A stretch of DNA of 64,000 nt from Sphingobacterium sp. CZ-2 (GCF_004526235.1 NZ_CP038159.1:992001-1056000), one strand, 5' to 3'; positions 24,953 through 33,838 are shown, counted from the first letter of the stretch. Numbers and translations are program-made. The notes: generated by a model from the letters alone, not told the origin.

Positions 24953-26050
24953 TTACAAAAGCTTGGATTTTATCTGTTCCCTGTACTCTACTGGTGTGCA
25001 ATCCTTTTCAAGACTAAAATTTCTATAAAAAGATGCCCTCGAACTAAAACCACATCGAAGAGCCAGTTCTTCTATATTCATATCAAAATCTGGTTGTTCC
25101 AACTCTTTGCATACCGCCTCAATCCGTAAAGAATTAATGGTTTTCAATACATTCTGTTTAAAATACTCCTTGAAAAATTGGGAGATCATCGATCTGGACA
25201 TCTTCAAATCTTTTACCATGGTATCCAAACTAAAGCCAGGATCAAGGTAGGGCTGCTGGTTTAAGTAATTCAACACCCGGTCTTGATAATTCGTGAGTTT
25301 ATGGTTAGGCATCTGTAATTCCAAAATCGGGTTTTCAGCTTCGACCATAGGAAAAGGACGATTCAGAAAATCAAACTCACTATGCACTGTTTTCCTATCC
25401 ACCAATTCTTTCAACAGGTAATTATAAATAATGATCGCCCCAAACAACATGATCATATAAATGGTGATGGTAGATAGCTGCGAGGTATTTCTGATCTGTG
25501 TAAGAAACTGAGCAGATATCAGCGGCAAAATGAAGGCCGCAAGAACCAAAAGTAAGATGATCGAAAAATAAAAAATCCGTTTGATGTTCGACATGGCAAT
25601 ATCCAAGCCCCTGCCTTTGAACATGATAAATATGGGGTATATCATCCAGGATAGGCCAAAAGAACTATATAGGACAAAATAATAGGTTTTACTAAAGTTG
25701 ACACGAAACACCTCAGAGGTAAGGAAATAAAAATATATCCCCAAAAAGATCAAGAATGGCGTGAAATGAAGAAATACCGTTTTAACTTTTGGTTTTTTAT
25801 CTTCATAAGCCATGAAAGCAAAATATAAAATGGGACCATATAACAAGCCTAGGGGAGCACCTCGATCGACATATTGATACCCTTTAACAATATCAATAAA
25901 GATGGCTGCAAAACTTACATGGAAGAGCATGACGAGCAATAACCGAAAAACAATCTTATCAAATGAGCTTTTGTTAGGCAAGAGGTAATACACCTGGCAA
26001 CTCATTAAACAGATCATGACGATCGATGCATATATAAAAAAAATGACCAT
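24953..26050 (-). CDS. Seven-transmembrane AraC-type regulator
   Basis: This is a 365-residue protein with seven predicted transmembrane helices in residues 1-220. The HTH domain is at about 270-360 (YLDPGFSLDTMVKDLKMSRSMISQFFKEYFKQ and MNIEELALRCGFSSRASFYRNFS, ending DCTPVEYREQ). The HTH starts in the cytoplasm directly after the last helix. It is the middle gene of three, with gaps of 1 base on each side, so the three must be translated from one message. It probably senses a membrane or extracellular signal and regulates nearby genes such as the polysaccharide operon; this is inference. Confidence 0.85.
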   Translation of the reverse strand: MVIFFIYASIVMICLMSCQVYYLLPNKSSFDKIVFRLLLVMLFHVSFAAIFIDIVKGYQYVDRGAPLGLLYGPILYFAFMAYEDKKPKVKTVFLHFTPFLIFLGIYFYFLTSEVFRVNFSKTYYFVLYSSFGLSWMIYPIFIMFKGRGLDIAMSNIKRIFYFSIILLLVLAAFILPLISAQFLTQIRNTSQLSTITIYMIMLFGAIIIYNYLLKELVDRKTVHSEFDFLNRPFPMVEAENPILELQMPNHKLTNYQDRVLNYLNQQPYLDPGFSLDTMVKDLKMSRSMISQFFKEYFKQNVLKTINSLRIEAVCKELEQPDFDMNIEELALRCGFSSRASFYRNFSLEKDCTPVEYREQIKSKLL

Positions 26051-26051
26051 G

Positions 26052-26996
26052 CTACTTTTGATTGCTTATTTTAAAATCTGTTACCGACTGACGCATATAT
26101 AAGTGGAAATATTTATTGAATTTAGAAACAGAATTGAAGCCACATAAATTCGAAAGAACAGCGGTCTTTAAATGCGGATAATTACCTTTCAATAGACTCA
26201 CGGCATACAAAATCCTATATTTTGCCAACCAATCAAAGAAAGAACACTTAGCCTGTAGATCAAGGAATTGTAGCATCACCTCTTTACTTAATCCGGTATG
26301 CTGTAGGAATTTTTCCATGCTGAGATTGGAATCCAGAAACAACTTGTCCTTTTCCATTGCATGTTGCAATACCTGATGATAGGCTCCCCACTCCTGCTCC
26401 GTGATTTTTATCGGCTGTGATTTTTCGGCAGTCAACACATTGTAGTATGTACGACGGTTGTCCATAGAAAATCGAGAAATCAAAAACCCTAATATGATAA
26501 AGATCCCAATACAATTGATGACCATAAATACATAAACCGGACGGACATCATAATTAAATGGCTTAAACATATAAAACAACATCGTCAACAAAAAGAAGGC
26601 TACAATAAAACCAAAAAGACAGAGGATTTCCAAAAGAATAGCTTTATATCTGTTCTTAGCTCCCCTTACCTTTTGGGTATTCCTCAATACATAAGTCGGA
26701 TAGATGGTTAAAGAACTTATATAAGCGATATAAACAATCATTAAATGCCACTTTTGTAAATCCCTAGCCCAATTGATATAGAGTATGGAGAATAGAAAAA
26801 AAGGTAAAAAGTGCATGCAAACTGTTAGAAACTTTATTCTTTGTAGCCTCAAATTCCATAAGCAAGCCAATAACAATGGACCATATAACAGGGCAATCGG
26901 AATATCATACATATATGCCATAAATGGAATATGCAGAATCAACAATAAACAGAATATCAAGATCAACAAGTTGAAATTATTCAGTCTGTCTTTCAT
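26052..26996 (-). CDS. Six-transmembrane AraC-type regulator
   Basis: This is a 314-residue protein with about six predicted transmembrane helices in residues 1-180. A diverged AraC-type HTH lies at about 205-312 (LDSNLSMEKFLQHTGLSKEVMLQFLDLQ and LSNLCGFNSVSKFNKYFHLYMRQSVTDF). The motif GFNSVSKFNKYF is the second-helix signature. It is the first gene of the three-regulator operon and lies 541 bases from the divergent DUF4382 gene. The HTH is less typical than in the next two genes, so it may be a partner that forms mixed complexes; that is speculation. Confidence 0.75.
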   Translation of the reverse strand: MKDRLNNFNLLILIFCLLLILHIPFMAYMYDIPIALLYGPLLLACLWNLRLQRIKFLTVCMHFLPFFLFSILYINWARDLQKWHLMIVYIAYISSLTIYPTYVLRNTQKVRGAKNRYKAILLEILCLFGFIVAFFLLTMLFYMFKPFNYDVRPVYVFMVINCIGIFIILGFLISRFSMDNRRTYYNVLTAEKSQPIKITEQEWGAYHQVLQHAMEKDKLFLDSNLSMEKFLQHTGLSKEVMLQFLDLQAKCSFFDWLAKYRILYAVSLLKGNYPHLKTAVLSNLCGFNSVSKFNKYFHLYMRQSVTDFKISNQK

Positions 26997-27006
26997 AGTT
27001 TGGTAG

Positions 27007-27537
27007 TTTCCGGGATTTTCCTAAAAAATGGTATTTCCTTTTATTAAAATTCCAGTAAAAAATGGCCTAACCCCATTTCGGTATAAAACCATCCTTCATT
27101 ATCCTTCAAATTCAACTCCTTAATAAGGAGATATTTTAATTGTGTTTGGTTAATTTTCTGTTTTCGGATTATGAAAGTTTAAAAAATATCTAATTTGGTT
27201 ACAAAAATTATAAAATCAGTAAATTAAATTTATATTTAATATTTTTTCTAATTAATTGGAATATTTCCTAAAATATTTTTAAAATTTAAATCTTTTTTAA
27301 GCTTTAACCTAACTGTTAAACATTTTTATCTAAAGCAAATATAAAAAAATTAAAATAATTAAGTTTATTTTATAACTTTTTATGATGAACATCAATTTAA
27401 ATTATAATATACGTTTCTCTTTTCGAATAATAGTAGCAGCTTTAGAGAGGAAAACGTAAGATTTCGAAATGTTAAAATTTATGTTTTAACATTTATAGGC
27501 ATAGGATTTGTAAAAGAGTACTATCAATTTAAAAACT
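27007..27537. other. AT-rich divergent promoter region
   Basis: This 531-base gap is between the three-regulator operon and the DUF4382 gene. It is extremely AT-rich between 27,170 and 27,410, with many A and T runs, and has no credible gene. The only clear structure is the palindrome at 27467-27494. Confidence 0.5.
27467..27494 (+). promoter_or_regulatory. Palindromic operator candidate upstream of the DUF4382 gene
   Basis: A perfect 11-base inverted repeat, AAATGTTAAAA (27467-27477) and TTTTAACATTT (27484-27494), has a 6-base spacer and ends 43 bases before the DUF4382 ATG. The size and symmetry fit a dimeric regulator site. A TAGGATTTG sequence just downstream could be a variant -7 element with one extra base. 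Confidence 0.5.
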
Positions 27538-28308
27538 ATGAGAACGTTATTATCATTTGCCTTAGCTGCTGCAGCGCTATCATTTGCGAGCTGTAGCAAC
27601 GATGACGGGATGGATCTAAACAGAACCACGCCAGTCACCATTAAAATGACCGATGCCCCAGGGTATTACGATCAAATCTTTTTAAATATTGATCACATTG
27701 AGATCTTATCCGCAGGAGGAAACAAAACGGTGGATATCGATGATGATCCTTTTGATATCTTATTGTATCGCTTAGGTCGTGATACGGTGTTAGCAAATGC
27801 TGATGTACCTTCAGGCCAACTTCAAGAAATCCGTTTGGTATTGGAGGATGAAGGTAATGAAGTGGTTATCGATGGTGTTAGGCATCAGCTGACTACGCCT
27901 AGTGGTCAATCATCAGGGGTAAAAATCAAGGTTCAGGATAATTTGGAACCAGGGGTTGCCTATACCCTATTATTGGATTTTGATGCATCGAAATCGATTC
28001 ACATGACTGGGAATGGGAAATATATGCTGAAACCAGTAATCCGAGCTATTCCAGTTGCTGTTTCTGGTGCTGTTAAAGGTATTGTTTCTCCAAAAGAATC
28101 GCTAGCCAACTTATTGTTGATCAATGGAGCGGATACTTTGGGTACATTAGCTGATACATTGGGTAATTTCTACTTCCCAGGAGTTAAATCAGGCACTTAT
28201 AAGTTATTGGTTCAACCTACTGTTACGCCTTATTTAGAGAAAACCATCATGCCTATTGAGGTAGCAAATGGTGAAGTTAAAGATTTAGGCACTATCGGGG
28301 TTAATTAA
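27538..28308 (+). CDS. DUF4382 lipoprotein with carboxypeptidase-regulatory-like domain
   Basis: This is a 256-residue lipoprotein. The signal peptide ends at the lipobox ALSFASC (C19). Residues 30-185 form a DUF4382 domain, with VTIKMTDAPGYYDQIFLNIDHIEI as its usual opening and LDFDASKSIHMTGNGKYMLKPVI near its end. Residues 190-256 look like a small carboxypeptidase-regulatory (CarboxypepD_reg) fold (GTLADTLGNFYFPGVKSGTYKLLV). Such proteins sit on the outer membrane of Bacteroidota; their function is undefined. It has its own promoter region with a palindrome and no downstream partner, because a repeat array follows. Confidence 0.88.
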   Translation: MRTLLSFALAAAALSFASCSNDDGMDLNRTTPVTIKMTDAPGYYDQIFLNIDHIEILSAGGNKTVDIDDDPFDILLYRLGRDTVLANADVPSGQLQEIRLVLEDEGNEVVIDGVRHQLTTPSGQSSGVKIKVQDNLEPGVAYTLLLDFDASKSIHMTGNGKYMLKPVIRAIPVAVSGAVKGIVSPKESLANLLLINGADTLGTLADTLGNFYFPGVKSGTYKLLVQPTVTPYLEKTIMPIEVANGEVKDLGTIGVN

Positions 28309-28371
28309 TAATTTCCTCAGGGATTTTATTGGACATCCAAAGCGCCTTTATTGTCATCTTGATTGACTTTA

Positions 28372-28447
28372 TTGTCATCCTGAGCGTAGTCGAAGGATCT
28401 GTACGGTTACCAACGAACAGATGCTTCGACTTCGCTCAGCATGACAA
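28372..28447. repeat. Dispersed palindromic element, copy 1
   Basis: Imperfect inverted arms run TTGTCATCCTGAGCG...GTCGAAGGATCTGT and ACAGATGCTTCGAC...GCTCAGCATGACAA around a short centre. Closely similar cores occur at 48045-48117 and 54747-54818. Such trans-genome palindromes are common in Sphingobacteriaceae intergenic regions. The right arm has been amplified into the tandem array that follows. Confidence 0.8.
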
Positions 28448-28591
28448 AACTATTTCGCTCAGCATGACAATGCTATTTCATTCAGCATAACAATGCTATT
28501 TCATTCAGCATGACAATGCTATTTCATTCAGCATGACAATGCTATTTCGCTCAGCATGACATTGCTATATCGCTCAGCATGACATTACTAT
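28431..28591. repeat. 23-base tandem array, seven units
   Basis: Seven head-to-tail 23-base units of the form TTCGCTCAGCATGACAATGC+TAT (with TTCATT variants in units 3-5) run without gaps. The first unit is the right arm of the palindromic element. The last unit overlaps the minus-strand ATPase gene and supplies its stop codon (28588-28590). There are no spacers, so it is not a CRISPR array. Copy number is likely to vary between strains. Confidence 0.88.
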
Positions 28592-30651
28592 TTCACACTG
28601 TCCCTATAATCAGTCCGCTGTATCCTCACCGCATTCAAAATAGCCAACAAAGCCACCCCTACATCGGCAAATACCGCTTCCCACATGGTCGCTAATCCTC
28701 CAGCACCCAACAACAGAACAATCCCCTTAACCACAAATGCTAAAATGATATTTTGCCATACAATGGCCTTGGTTTTTTTACCAATTGCAATAGCCATCGG
28801 AATCTTACTAGGTCGATCATCCTGAATCACCACATCAGCAGTTTCTACTGTAGCATCTGATCCCAAGCCCCCCATGGCTATCCCCACATCACTTAAGGCC
28901 ACAACCGGCGCATCATTGACCCCATCTCCCACAAAAGCCACTATGGAAGACCTCGATTTTGATTCCTTCAGTTTTTCCACCTTATCCTCTGGCAAGAGAT
29001 CACCAAAAGCACTATCAATCCCAAGATCCTTGGCCACATATTGCACCACCGCATTTTTATCGCCACTTAGCATCGTAGCCCGCACTTTCAAAGCATGCAG
29101 TTTTTCTATTGTAGCTTTTGCATCTTCCTTTATCTTATCTGCTATCGTTAAATACCCCACATATTCCCCATTCTCCGCAATAGCAATGGTTGTATATACC
29201 AAATCATTCAATTCCTTCGGATATTCCACCTGAAATTTGTCCAACAACTTTACATTACCCACCAGATAAGTTTTGCCATTCACTCTTCCTTTTAATCCAT
29301 GTCCCGCTATCTCTTCTGCATCTGTTAAGGACAAACCGTGATTGGGCTCACCAACATATTGGTGGATAGCGGTAGCTGCAGGATGGGTACTTTTGCTTTC
29401 CAATAAATTTATAGCCTCCAATATCCCCTGCCTATCCAATCCATCTTTAAAAACAACTTCCTGAACCTCAAAAACACCTTCGGTCATGGTACCTGTTTTA
29501 TCCATGACCACTTCTTCTACAGCGGCCAGGCTATCCAAGAAGTTTCCACCCTTCACCAATATTCCGTTTCGGCTGGCCGCCCCGATCCCACCAAAATAGC
29601 CTAATGGAATGGATATGACCAGAGCACAGGGGCAAGAGACCACCAAAAAGATCAATGCTCTATATAACCAATCTTTAAAAACATAATCGGAAACAAATAT
29701 AGCCGGCAAAAAAGCAATACCAATCGCCAAGAAAACCACAATTGGCGTATAGATCTTAGCAAATTTGGAAATAAACAGTTCTGTTGGAGCCTTCTGCGAA
29801 CTCGCATGTTGCACCATTTCCAATATCTTGCTCAATTTACTGTCTTCATAAGCTGCAGAAACCTTTACCTCTGCAACGCTTTTCAGATTGATCATACCGG
29901 CAAGCACAGCATCGTTTTTAACTTTTGTATCGGGCTTACTTTCTCCAGTCAGCGCTGCGGTATTGAAAGAGGCTTGATCACTTAACAAGATCGCATCCAA
30001 GGCTAATTTCTCACCAGGTTTCAGCTGGATGACATCGCCCACTTGGACATCCGTAGCCTTGACCAGTACGGGATTTCCTTCCCGTATTACTGTAGCTACA
30101 TCTGGGCGTTGATCCAAAAGACTTTTAATATTCGCTTTTGCACGGGTTACGGCTAAGGTCTGGAAGGCTTCGCCAACAGCATAGAACAACATTACAGCGA
30201 CCCCTTCCGGATATTCGCCGATAGCGAAAGCACCCAATGTAGCAATTCCCATCAAGAAAAATTCGGAAAAGAAATTTCCCTTTCCGATGCTTTTCACGGC
30301 ATCCTTCAATACGGGTAATCCAACTGGAATATAAGCCAATACATACCATCCTAACCTGATCCATCCCTTAAACCAATCGTTAGCAATGAGGTGGTCCAAT
30401 GCCAAAGCCGAGAGCAACAAGACTAAACTTAGAATGGCTGGAAGGAATAGATGGAAAGTAGAACCTTCCATATCATGACTATGGTCATGACCATCATCGT
30501 GATCGTGACTATGTTCGTGGCCATCATCATGACTATGTTTTTTGCTTTTTGAGGATCGCGCTAGAGTAACATCAGCATTTTTATATATCTTATCGGTCTG
30601 GTTGCAGATTTCGCAAACACCAGCAGCATTAAATTGATGTTTATGTTCCAT
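28588..30651 (-). CDS. Heavy-metal P1B-type ATPase (zinc/cadmium exporter type)
   Basis: This is a 687-residue metal-transporting ATPase. The N-terminus has C-E-I-C (16-19) and a His/Asp-rich stretch (40-60, repeats of HSHDHDDGHD) in place of a standard HMA domain. Eight transmembrane helices follow, with the CPC motif in FLVVSCPCALV (about 340), the phosphorylation site DKTGTMTEG (about 384) and GDGVNDAPV (about 582). The CPC and the His-rich tail suggest Zn2+ or Cd2+ export (CadA/ZntA group); the metal is inferred. It transcribes away from the next plus-strand gene. Its stop codon lies in the tandem repeat. Confidence 0.92.
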   Translation of the reverse strand: MEHKHQFNAAGVCEICNQTDKIYKNADVTLARSSKSKKHSHDDGHEHSHDHDDGHDHSHDMEGSTFHLFLPAILSLVLLLSALALDHLIANDWFKGWIRLGWYVLAYIPVGLPVLKDAVKSIGKGNFFSEFFLMGIATLGAFAIGEYPEGVAVMLFYAVGEAFQTLAVTRAKANIKSLLDQRPDVATVIREGNPVLVKATDVQVGDVIQLKPGEKLALDAILLSDQASFNTAALTGESKPDTKVKNDAVLAGMINLKSVAEVKVSAAYEDSKLSKILEMVQHASSQKAPTELFISKFAKIYTPIVVFLAIGIAFLPAIFVSDYVFKDWLYRALIFLVVSCPCALVISIPLGYFGGIGAASRNGILVKGGNFLDSLAAVEEVVMDKTGTMTEGVFEVQEVVFKDGLDRQGILEAINLLESKSTHPAATAIHQYVGEPNHGLSLTDAEEIAGHGLKGRVNGKTYLVGNVKLLDKFQVEYPKELNDLVYTTIAIAENGEYVGYLTIADKIKEDAKATIEKLHALKVRATMLSGDKNAVVQYVAKDLGIDSAFGDLLPEDKVEKLKESKSRSSIVAFVGDGVNDAPVVALSDVGIAMGGLGSDATVETADVVIQDDRPSKIPMAIAIGKKTKAIVWQNIILAFVVKGIVLLLGAGGLATMWEAVFADVGVALLAILNAVRIQRTDYRDSVK

Positions 30652-30758
30652 TTTTAAATTTACTAACCTTTAAAGGTTAAAACAACGGATGCTGTAAATG
30701 TTTTGTAGATAGTCTTTTTTATGGAAATAATAAGTATATAAGTACCTTAGAATTAAAT

Positions 30759-31466
30759 ATGAAAGACATGATGGTAAAGCATTTAATCGGAATAATATTG
30801 ATTTTTCTGGGGAGCATCTTTGCTGTACAAGCACAATTGGCAGTAATTAGTAGTCAAGATGGCTATGCAAATGTACGGGCCGAAGGTAATAATAAGGCTA
30901 AAGTGATCGATAAGCTCGATAAATTCACTGTCATACTTTTTGATGAAGAATTTATGCATGAGAAAAAAAATGCAGATTGGATACCTGTTCAATATATAGA
31001 TCAGAAAAATAGGAACAACCTGGGAAACGGAAATATAGATCTAAAGGCTGGATATCTCCATAAATCGCAATTTAAAATAATGGATGCCCTTCCATCGGCC
31101 AATCCTCAAGAATTCAAGTTTCTTGTGGAAACACAAACTTTCAACATATCGAACAAGAAAATCGAATATTATCCGCAGAGCCAAAGCCCTGTTAAAATAA
31201 ATGGACAGTTTTACTTTGGTGGAGATTGCGGATTGCCAAAGACCGAGGTAAAGAGTATGCGCGCTATGTTCAACAAAAAAAACATTCAGGTACCTATGAA
31301 TTATATATGGGGGATTCTGCATGCAAACAAAAACTACGAGGCCAAAAAATTTGATGGGCATTATTTTGTAAAGCAGGAAATTGGGGATGGGGGTTGTTTC
31401 AGCTTTTTGGTTTGGGAGTTTAGTGATACCGGACTTCAACAACGCTTTGTAGGTTGGAATTATTAG
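30759..31466 (+). CDS. Secreted SH3-domain protein
   Basis: This is a 235-residue protein with an N-terminal signal peptide (HLIGIILIFLGSIFAVQAQ). It is followed by a bacterial SH3-like domain (about 30-110; QDGYANVRAEGNNKAKVIDKLDKFTVI is the typical SH3b opening with N-V-R). The rest is not recognised. Several in-frame ATGs occur in the first five codons; 30759 is the longest. The protein is probably periplasmic or exported. The following lipoprotein gene starts 62 bases downstream and may be co-transcribed. Confidence 0.75.
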   Translation: MKDMMVKHLIGIILIFLGSIFAVQAQLAVISSQDGYANVRAEGNNKAKVIDKLDKFTVILFDEEFMHEKKNADWIPVQYIDQKNRNNLGNGNIDLKAGYLHKSQFKIMDALPSANPQEFKFLVETQTFNISNKKIEYYPQSQSPVKINGQFYFGGDCGLPKTEVKSMRAMFNKKNIQVPMNYIWGILHANKNYEAKKFDGHYFVKQEIGDGGCFSFLVWEFSDTGLQQRFVGWNY

Positions 31467-31528
31467 ATAGCCTATAAATATTAATATTTAATAATCAATG
31501 AGTTAACTTCCAATTCCTATTTTCCATC

Positions 31529-32221
31529 ATGGAATACTTAAGGAAAAGGAAGATGTGGGCGATTTTAATTGTCCCTTTCCTATTGCTGTTTTGCCACTGT
31601 CGGAAAATCATGGATCCGGAAGAACCTATTTTTGATATTAGGAATCTTCCCAACGAAATGAAGTATGATGAGCAAATAAAATTGAACGCCGACCATCATA
31701 AAGACCAGATCTTATGGGCATCCTCAGATCCTTTTGTGGCCATTATAGATGAAAATGGATTTTTGAAAGGTCAGCATATAGGCACAACCACCATCAGCGT
31801 AAGTTGGAAAGATAAAATCATAGAAAAGGAATTAACCATCACGCCGTATGTGCAAGGGATTCAGGAACCCTTTGTCCATTTTGGAAAATCTATCGCTCGT
31901 ATTAAAACCTTGATGAAGGTTAAACCAGTTGAGGAAGATTTTAGTGCATTATATTATGCCAATCTTTCTGAACATAGCAAATACCTCTATTATTGGTTCA
32001 ATAGTAGAAACCAACTATTTTTAAGTGGAATAATCTTTGGCGACCATGATGTTAAGTTATCGAAGATTGACCACACCTTTTTTGCTGAACGATATCATGT
32101 GATGAAGGAAAAAAACAAACGAACCTATTATTTAGATTCTAAAAGAAATTACTTCATAGTACTGGACATCAATTCCGAAAAACAGCTAGTCGGTTTCTAT
32201 AATCCTATAAAAGAAGAATGA
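31529..32221 (+). CDS. Lipoprotein with Ig-like (BIG2-type) domain
   Basis: This is a 230-residue lipoprotein. The signal WAILIVPFLLLFCHC leads to a lipobox cysteine (near residue 22). Residues 40-115 read like a bacterial Ig-like group 2 domain, with IKLNADHHKDQILWASSDPFVAIIDENGFLKGQHIGTTTISVSW. The C-terminal ~110 residues are unrecognised. It probably sits on the outer membrane and may act with the SH3 protein encoded upstream. A bidirectional terminator follows at 32254. Confidence 0.75.
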   Translation: MEYLRKRKMWAILIVPFLLLFCHCRKIMDPEEPIFDIRNLPNEMKYDEQIKLNADHHKDQILWASSDPFVAIIDENGFLKGQHIGTTTISVSWKDKIIEKELTITPYVQGIQEPFVHFGKSIARIKTLMKVKPVEEDFSALYYANLSEHSKYLYYWFNSRNQLFLSGIIFGDHDVKLSKIDHTFFAERYHVMKEKNKRTYYLDSKRNYFIVLDINSEKQLVGFYNPIKEE

Positions 32222-32253
32222 CATTAAACATTGTTAAGCCAAATAAATAAAAA

Positions 32254-32277
32254 GCCGTATCAAAAATTTGATACGGC
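32254..32277. terminator. Bidirectional terminator
   Basis: Stem GCCGTATCAAA/TTTGATACGGC with a short AT loop is flanked by AAAAA on the left and CTCTAATCTTTT on the right. It separates the convergent Ig-like lipoprotein and BON/SH3 genes. Confidence 0.85.
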
Positions 32278-32300
32278 CTCTAATCTTTTATTTAAAAAAC

Positions 32301-32723
32301 TTAAGCGATTGGCTCTAAGTATTGTGCATAACAATATCCTTCTTCGCCATCTTTCGTTCTTACTAACCACCATTGGTCATTAGCGCGGCTGATCAAGGTA
32401 ATCACCTCATCTTTTGCAGCTTTACCAACAATTGGCTGATCAGTACCTGGACCTTTACGGATATTCAAGTTACTGCTTTCCGTGATCACTTTTACTTGTT
32501 GTCCTGTAACGGAAGTAGTTACATCGACGTTCATTACGACATCTCCTGTAAGGAAATTAGGATCAATCTGGTTGTAAACGTCCCATAACTTATTCTTTAC
32601 ATCGGCATTGGGAGCTGTTCCACGAATCTGTAAAACGCCATCTTGTTCTGCCACCTGCAAATCTGAAATCCCAGATGCTTTTGCTGTATCTACTAATACT
32701 TGATATTTACTTAATAAGCTCAT
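32301..32723 (-). CDS. BON/SH3 domain protein
   Basis: This is a 140-residue cytosolic or surface-associated protein. Residues 1-70 resemble a BON domain (SDLQVAEQDGVLQIRGTAPNADVKNKL). Residues 75-138 form an SH3b domain (VITESSNLNIRKGPGTDQPIVGKAAKDEVITLI, ending GYCYAQYLEPI). No signal peptide is visible. It lies 11 bases after the BON lipoprotein gene and shares its operon. This BON plus SH3b/LysM combination is known in envelope-stress proteins of the LysM/BON (YgaU) type, although LysM is replaced by SH3 here. Confidence 0.8.
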   Translation of the reverse strand: MSLLSKYQVLVDTAKASGISDLQVAEQDGVLQIRGTAPNADVKNKLWDVYNQIDPNFLTGDVVMNVDVTTSVTGQQVKVITESSNLNIRKGPGTDQPIVGKAAKDEVITLISRANDQWWLVRTKDGEEGYCYAQYLEPIA

Positions 32724-32734
32724 AATAATCTTTT

Positions 32735-33223
32735 TTATTTAACTTTTAATGCACTCATGTCAACTCTCTTAGGATTCAAAGCATCTAATCCCATTTTCAA
32801 AGCTTGTACACGAGCTTGTTCCAATTCTCCAGTTACCGTGATGATTCCATCGGCTACAGTAGTCTGTACCGTTGGAAAATCTTTGGTGAACGCTTGAACT
32901 TTAGCAGTTAAATCATCGGTGTTCGTGTTCACTTCAATCTGTGGTGCATTAACCACGATATTGTTCACTACAGATTTAACGCCTTTGGCATCTGCAGTTT
33001 TTGCAGCATCAGCCATTCTTGTTTTTTCCTCTTCAGAAGAAGCAGTACCTTTCAAGGTAACCACACCGTCTTTTACATCCACCTGAACGTTTGGATTGGA
33101 TTGAATAGCTGTTTCCACTTTAGCTTTTAAGTCCGCATCAGAAATTTTGGACTTACATGCGACTGTTCCTGATACTAATACGGCAGAAACCATCGCCATT
33201 GATAAGATTTTTCGTAGGTTCAT
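32735..33223 (-). CDS. Double-BON-domain lipoprotein
   Basis: This is a 162-residue lipoprotein starting at the ATG at 33223. The signal ends at SGTVAC (lipobox). Two BON domains follow: about 25-90 (DADLKAKVETAIQSNPNVQVDVKDGVVTLKGTASSEEEK) and about 100-162 (DDLTAKVQAFTKDFPTVQTTVADGIITVTGELEQ). BON domains bind phospholipid; OsmY-like proteins protect the envelope under osmotic stress. It is followed closely by the BON/SH3 gene, with which it probably works. Confidence 0.9.
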   Translation of the reverse strand: MNLRKILSMAMVSAVLVSGTVACKSKISDADLKAKVETAIQSNPNVQVDVKDGVVTLKGTASSEEEKTRMADAAKTADAKGVKSVVNNIVVNAPQIEVNTNTDDLTAKVQAFTKDFPTVQTTVADGIITVTGELEQARVQALKMGLDALNPKRVDMSALKVK

Positions 33224-33305
33224 AAAAATCATTGTTTATGTAAGTAAATTATACTTAAATCTAAACAAAAAATATCCAAATTGGTTTTAAGAAATTATTA
33301 TTGTT

Positions 33306-33752
33306 TTATAATAAATTCGTGATCTTGATTTCTTTTCCATTGAAGGTCAGGCTGTCCCCTACTTTTTTCCCTAGCAATAGCTTTCCAATGGGAGATTCTT
33401 TCGAAATCACCATGACGGTTTCCTGATCGATTTTCATAGGCCCGATGGAAATGGACAATAAATAATGGAACTGATTTGTAACAACCAAGCTTCCCAAACC
33501 CACCAATTTTAAGGGTTCTATAGGTAAATTATGTAAAGTATCTAAATCCTGTTGGGCCTGTTTCCATTGCTGTTGAAGCCGACTAAGTTCTTGCTGGGCC
33601 ATTTCTCTGGAGGTTTCATATTTGTCGCCCATGCTGCTCTTCGTATCGTTGACCAAACTATCATTTGCCGTGTCCATTGCGGCGCTAATGTCGCTTATTC
33701 TGCTTTCTGTTTTTTGGATGGCTTCCCGGATCCAAACCTCTTTTTCTATCAT
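33306..33752 (-). CDS. GreA/GreB-family protein
   Basis: This is a 148-residue protein with an N-terminal coiled coil (about 1-75) and a C-terminal FKBP-like GreA/B domain (about 80-148). The latter contains the signature VMVISKESPIGKLLLGKKVGDSLTFNGKEIKI. The coiled coil is shorter or different from canonical GreA and lacks a clear acidic tip pair (DE) at the loop position, since GDKYETSREMAQ is in that region. It may be a Gre-like RNA polymerase secondary-channel factor without cleavage-stimulating activity; Bacteroidota commonly have such paralogues. Confidence 0.8.
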   Translation of the reverse strand: MIEKEVWIREAIQKTESRISDISAAMDTANDSLVNDTKSSMGDKYETSREMAQQELSRLQQQWKQAQQDLDTLHNLPIEPLKLVGLGSLVVTNQFHYLLSISIGPMKIDQETVMVISKESPIGKLLLGKKVGDSLTFNGKEIKITNLL

Positions 33753-33779
33753 GAATTCAATATGCTAATAAATAAAAAA

Positions 33780-33802
33780 AACGCCAAATCAGATTTGGCG
33801 TT
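33780..33802 (-). terminator. Terminator of the alanine-rich lipoprotein gene
   Basis: Perfect stem AACGCCAAAT/ATTTGGCGTT with a CAG loop. On the minus strand it is followed by TTTTTTT. It sits between the Gre-like gene and the preceding gene. Confidence 0.85.
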
Positions 33803-33838
33803 TCAATTAAAAACTTAATAACCAATTTATATATTAAA

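Noticed and set aside
28431-28591. CRISPR array suggested by regular 23-base repeats
   Set aside because: The units are contiguous with no spacers, and they clearly derive from the arm of the dispersed palindrome. No cas genes are present.
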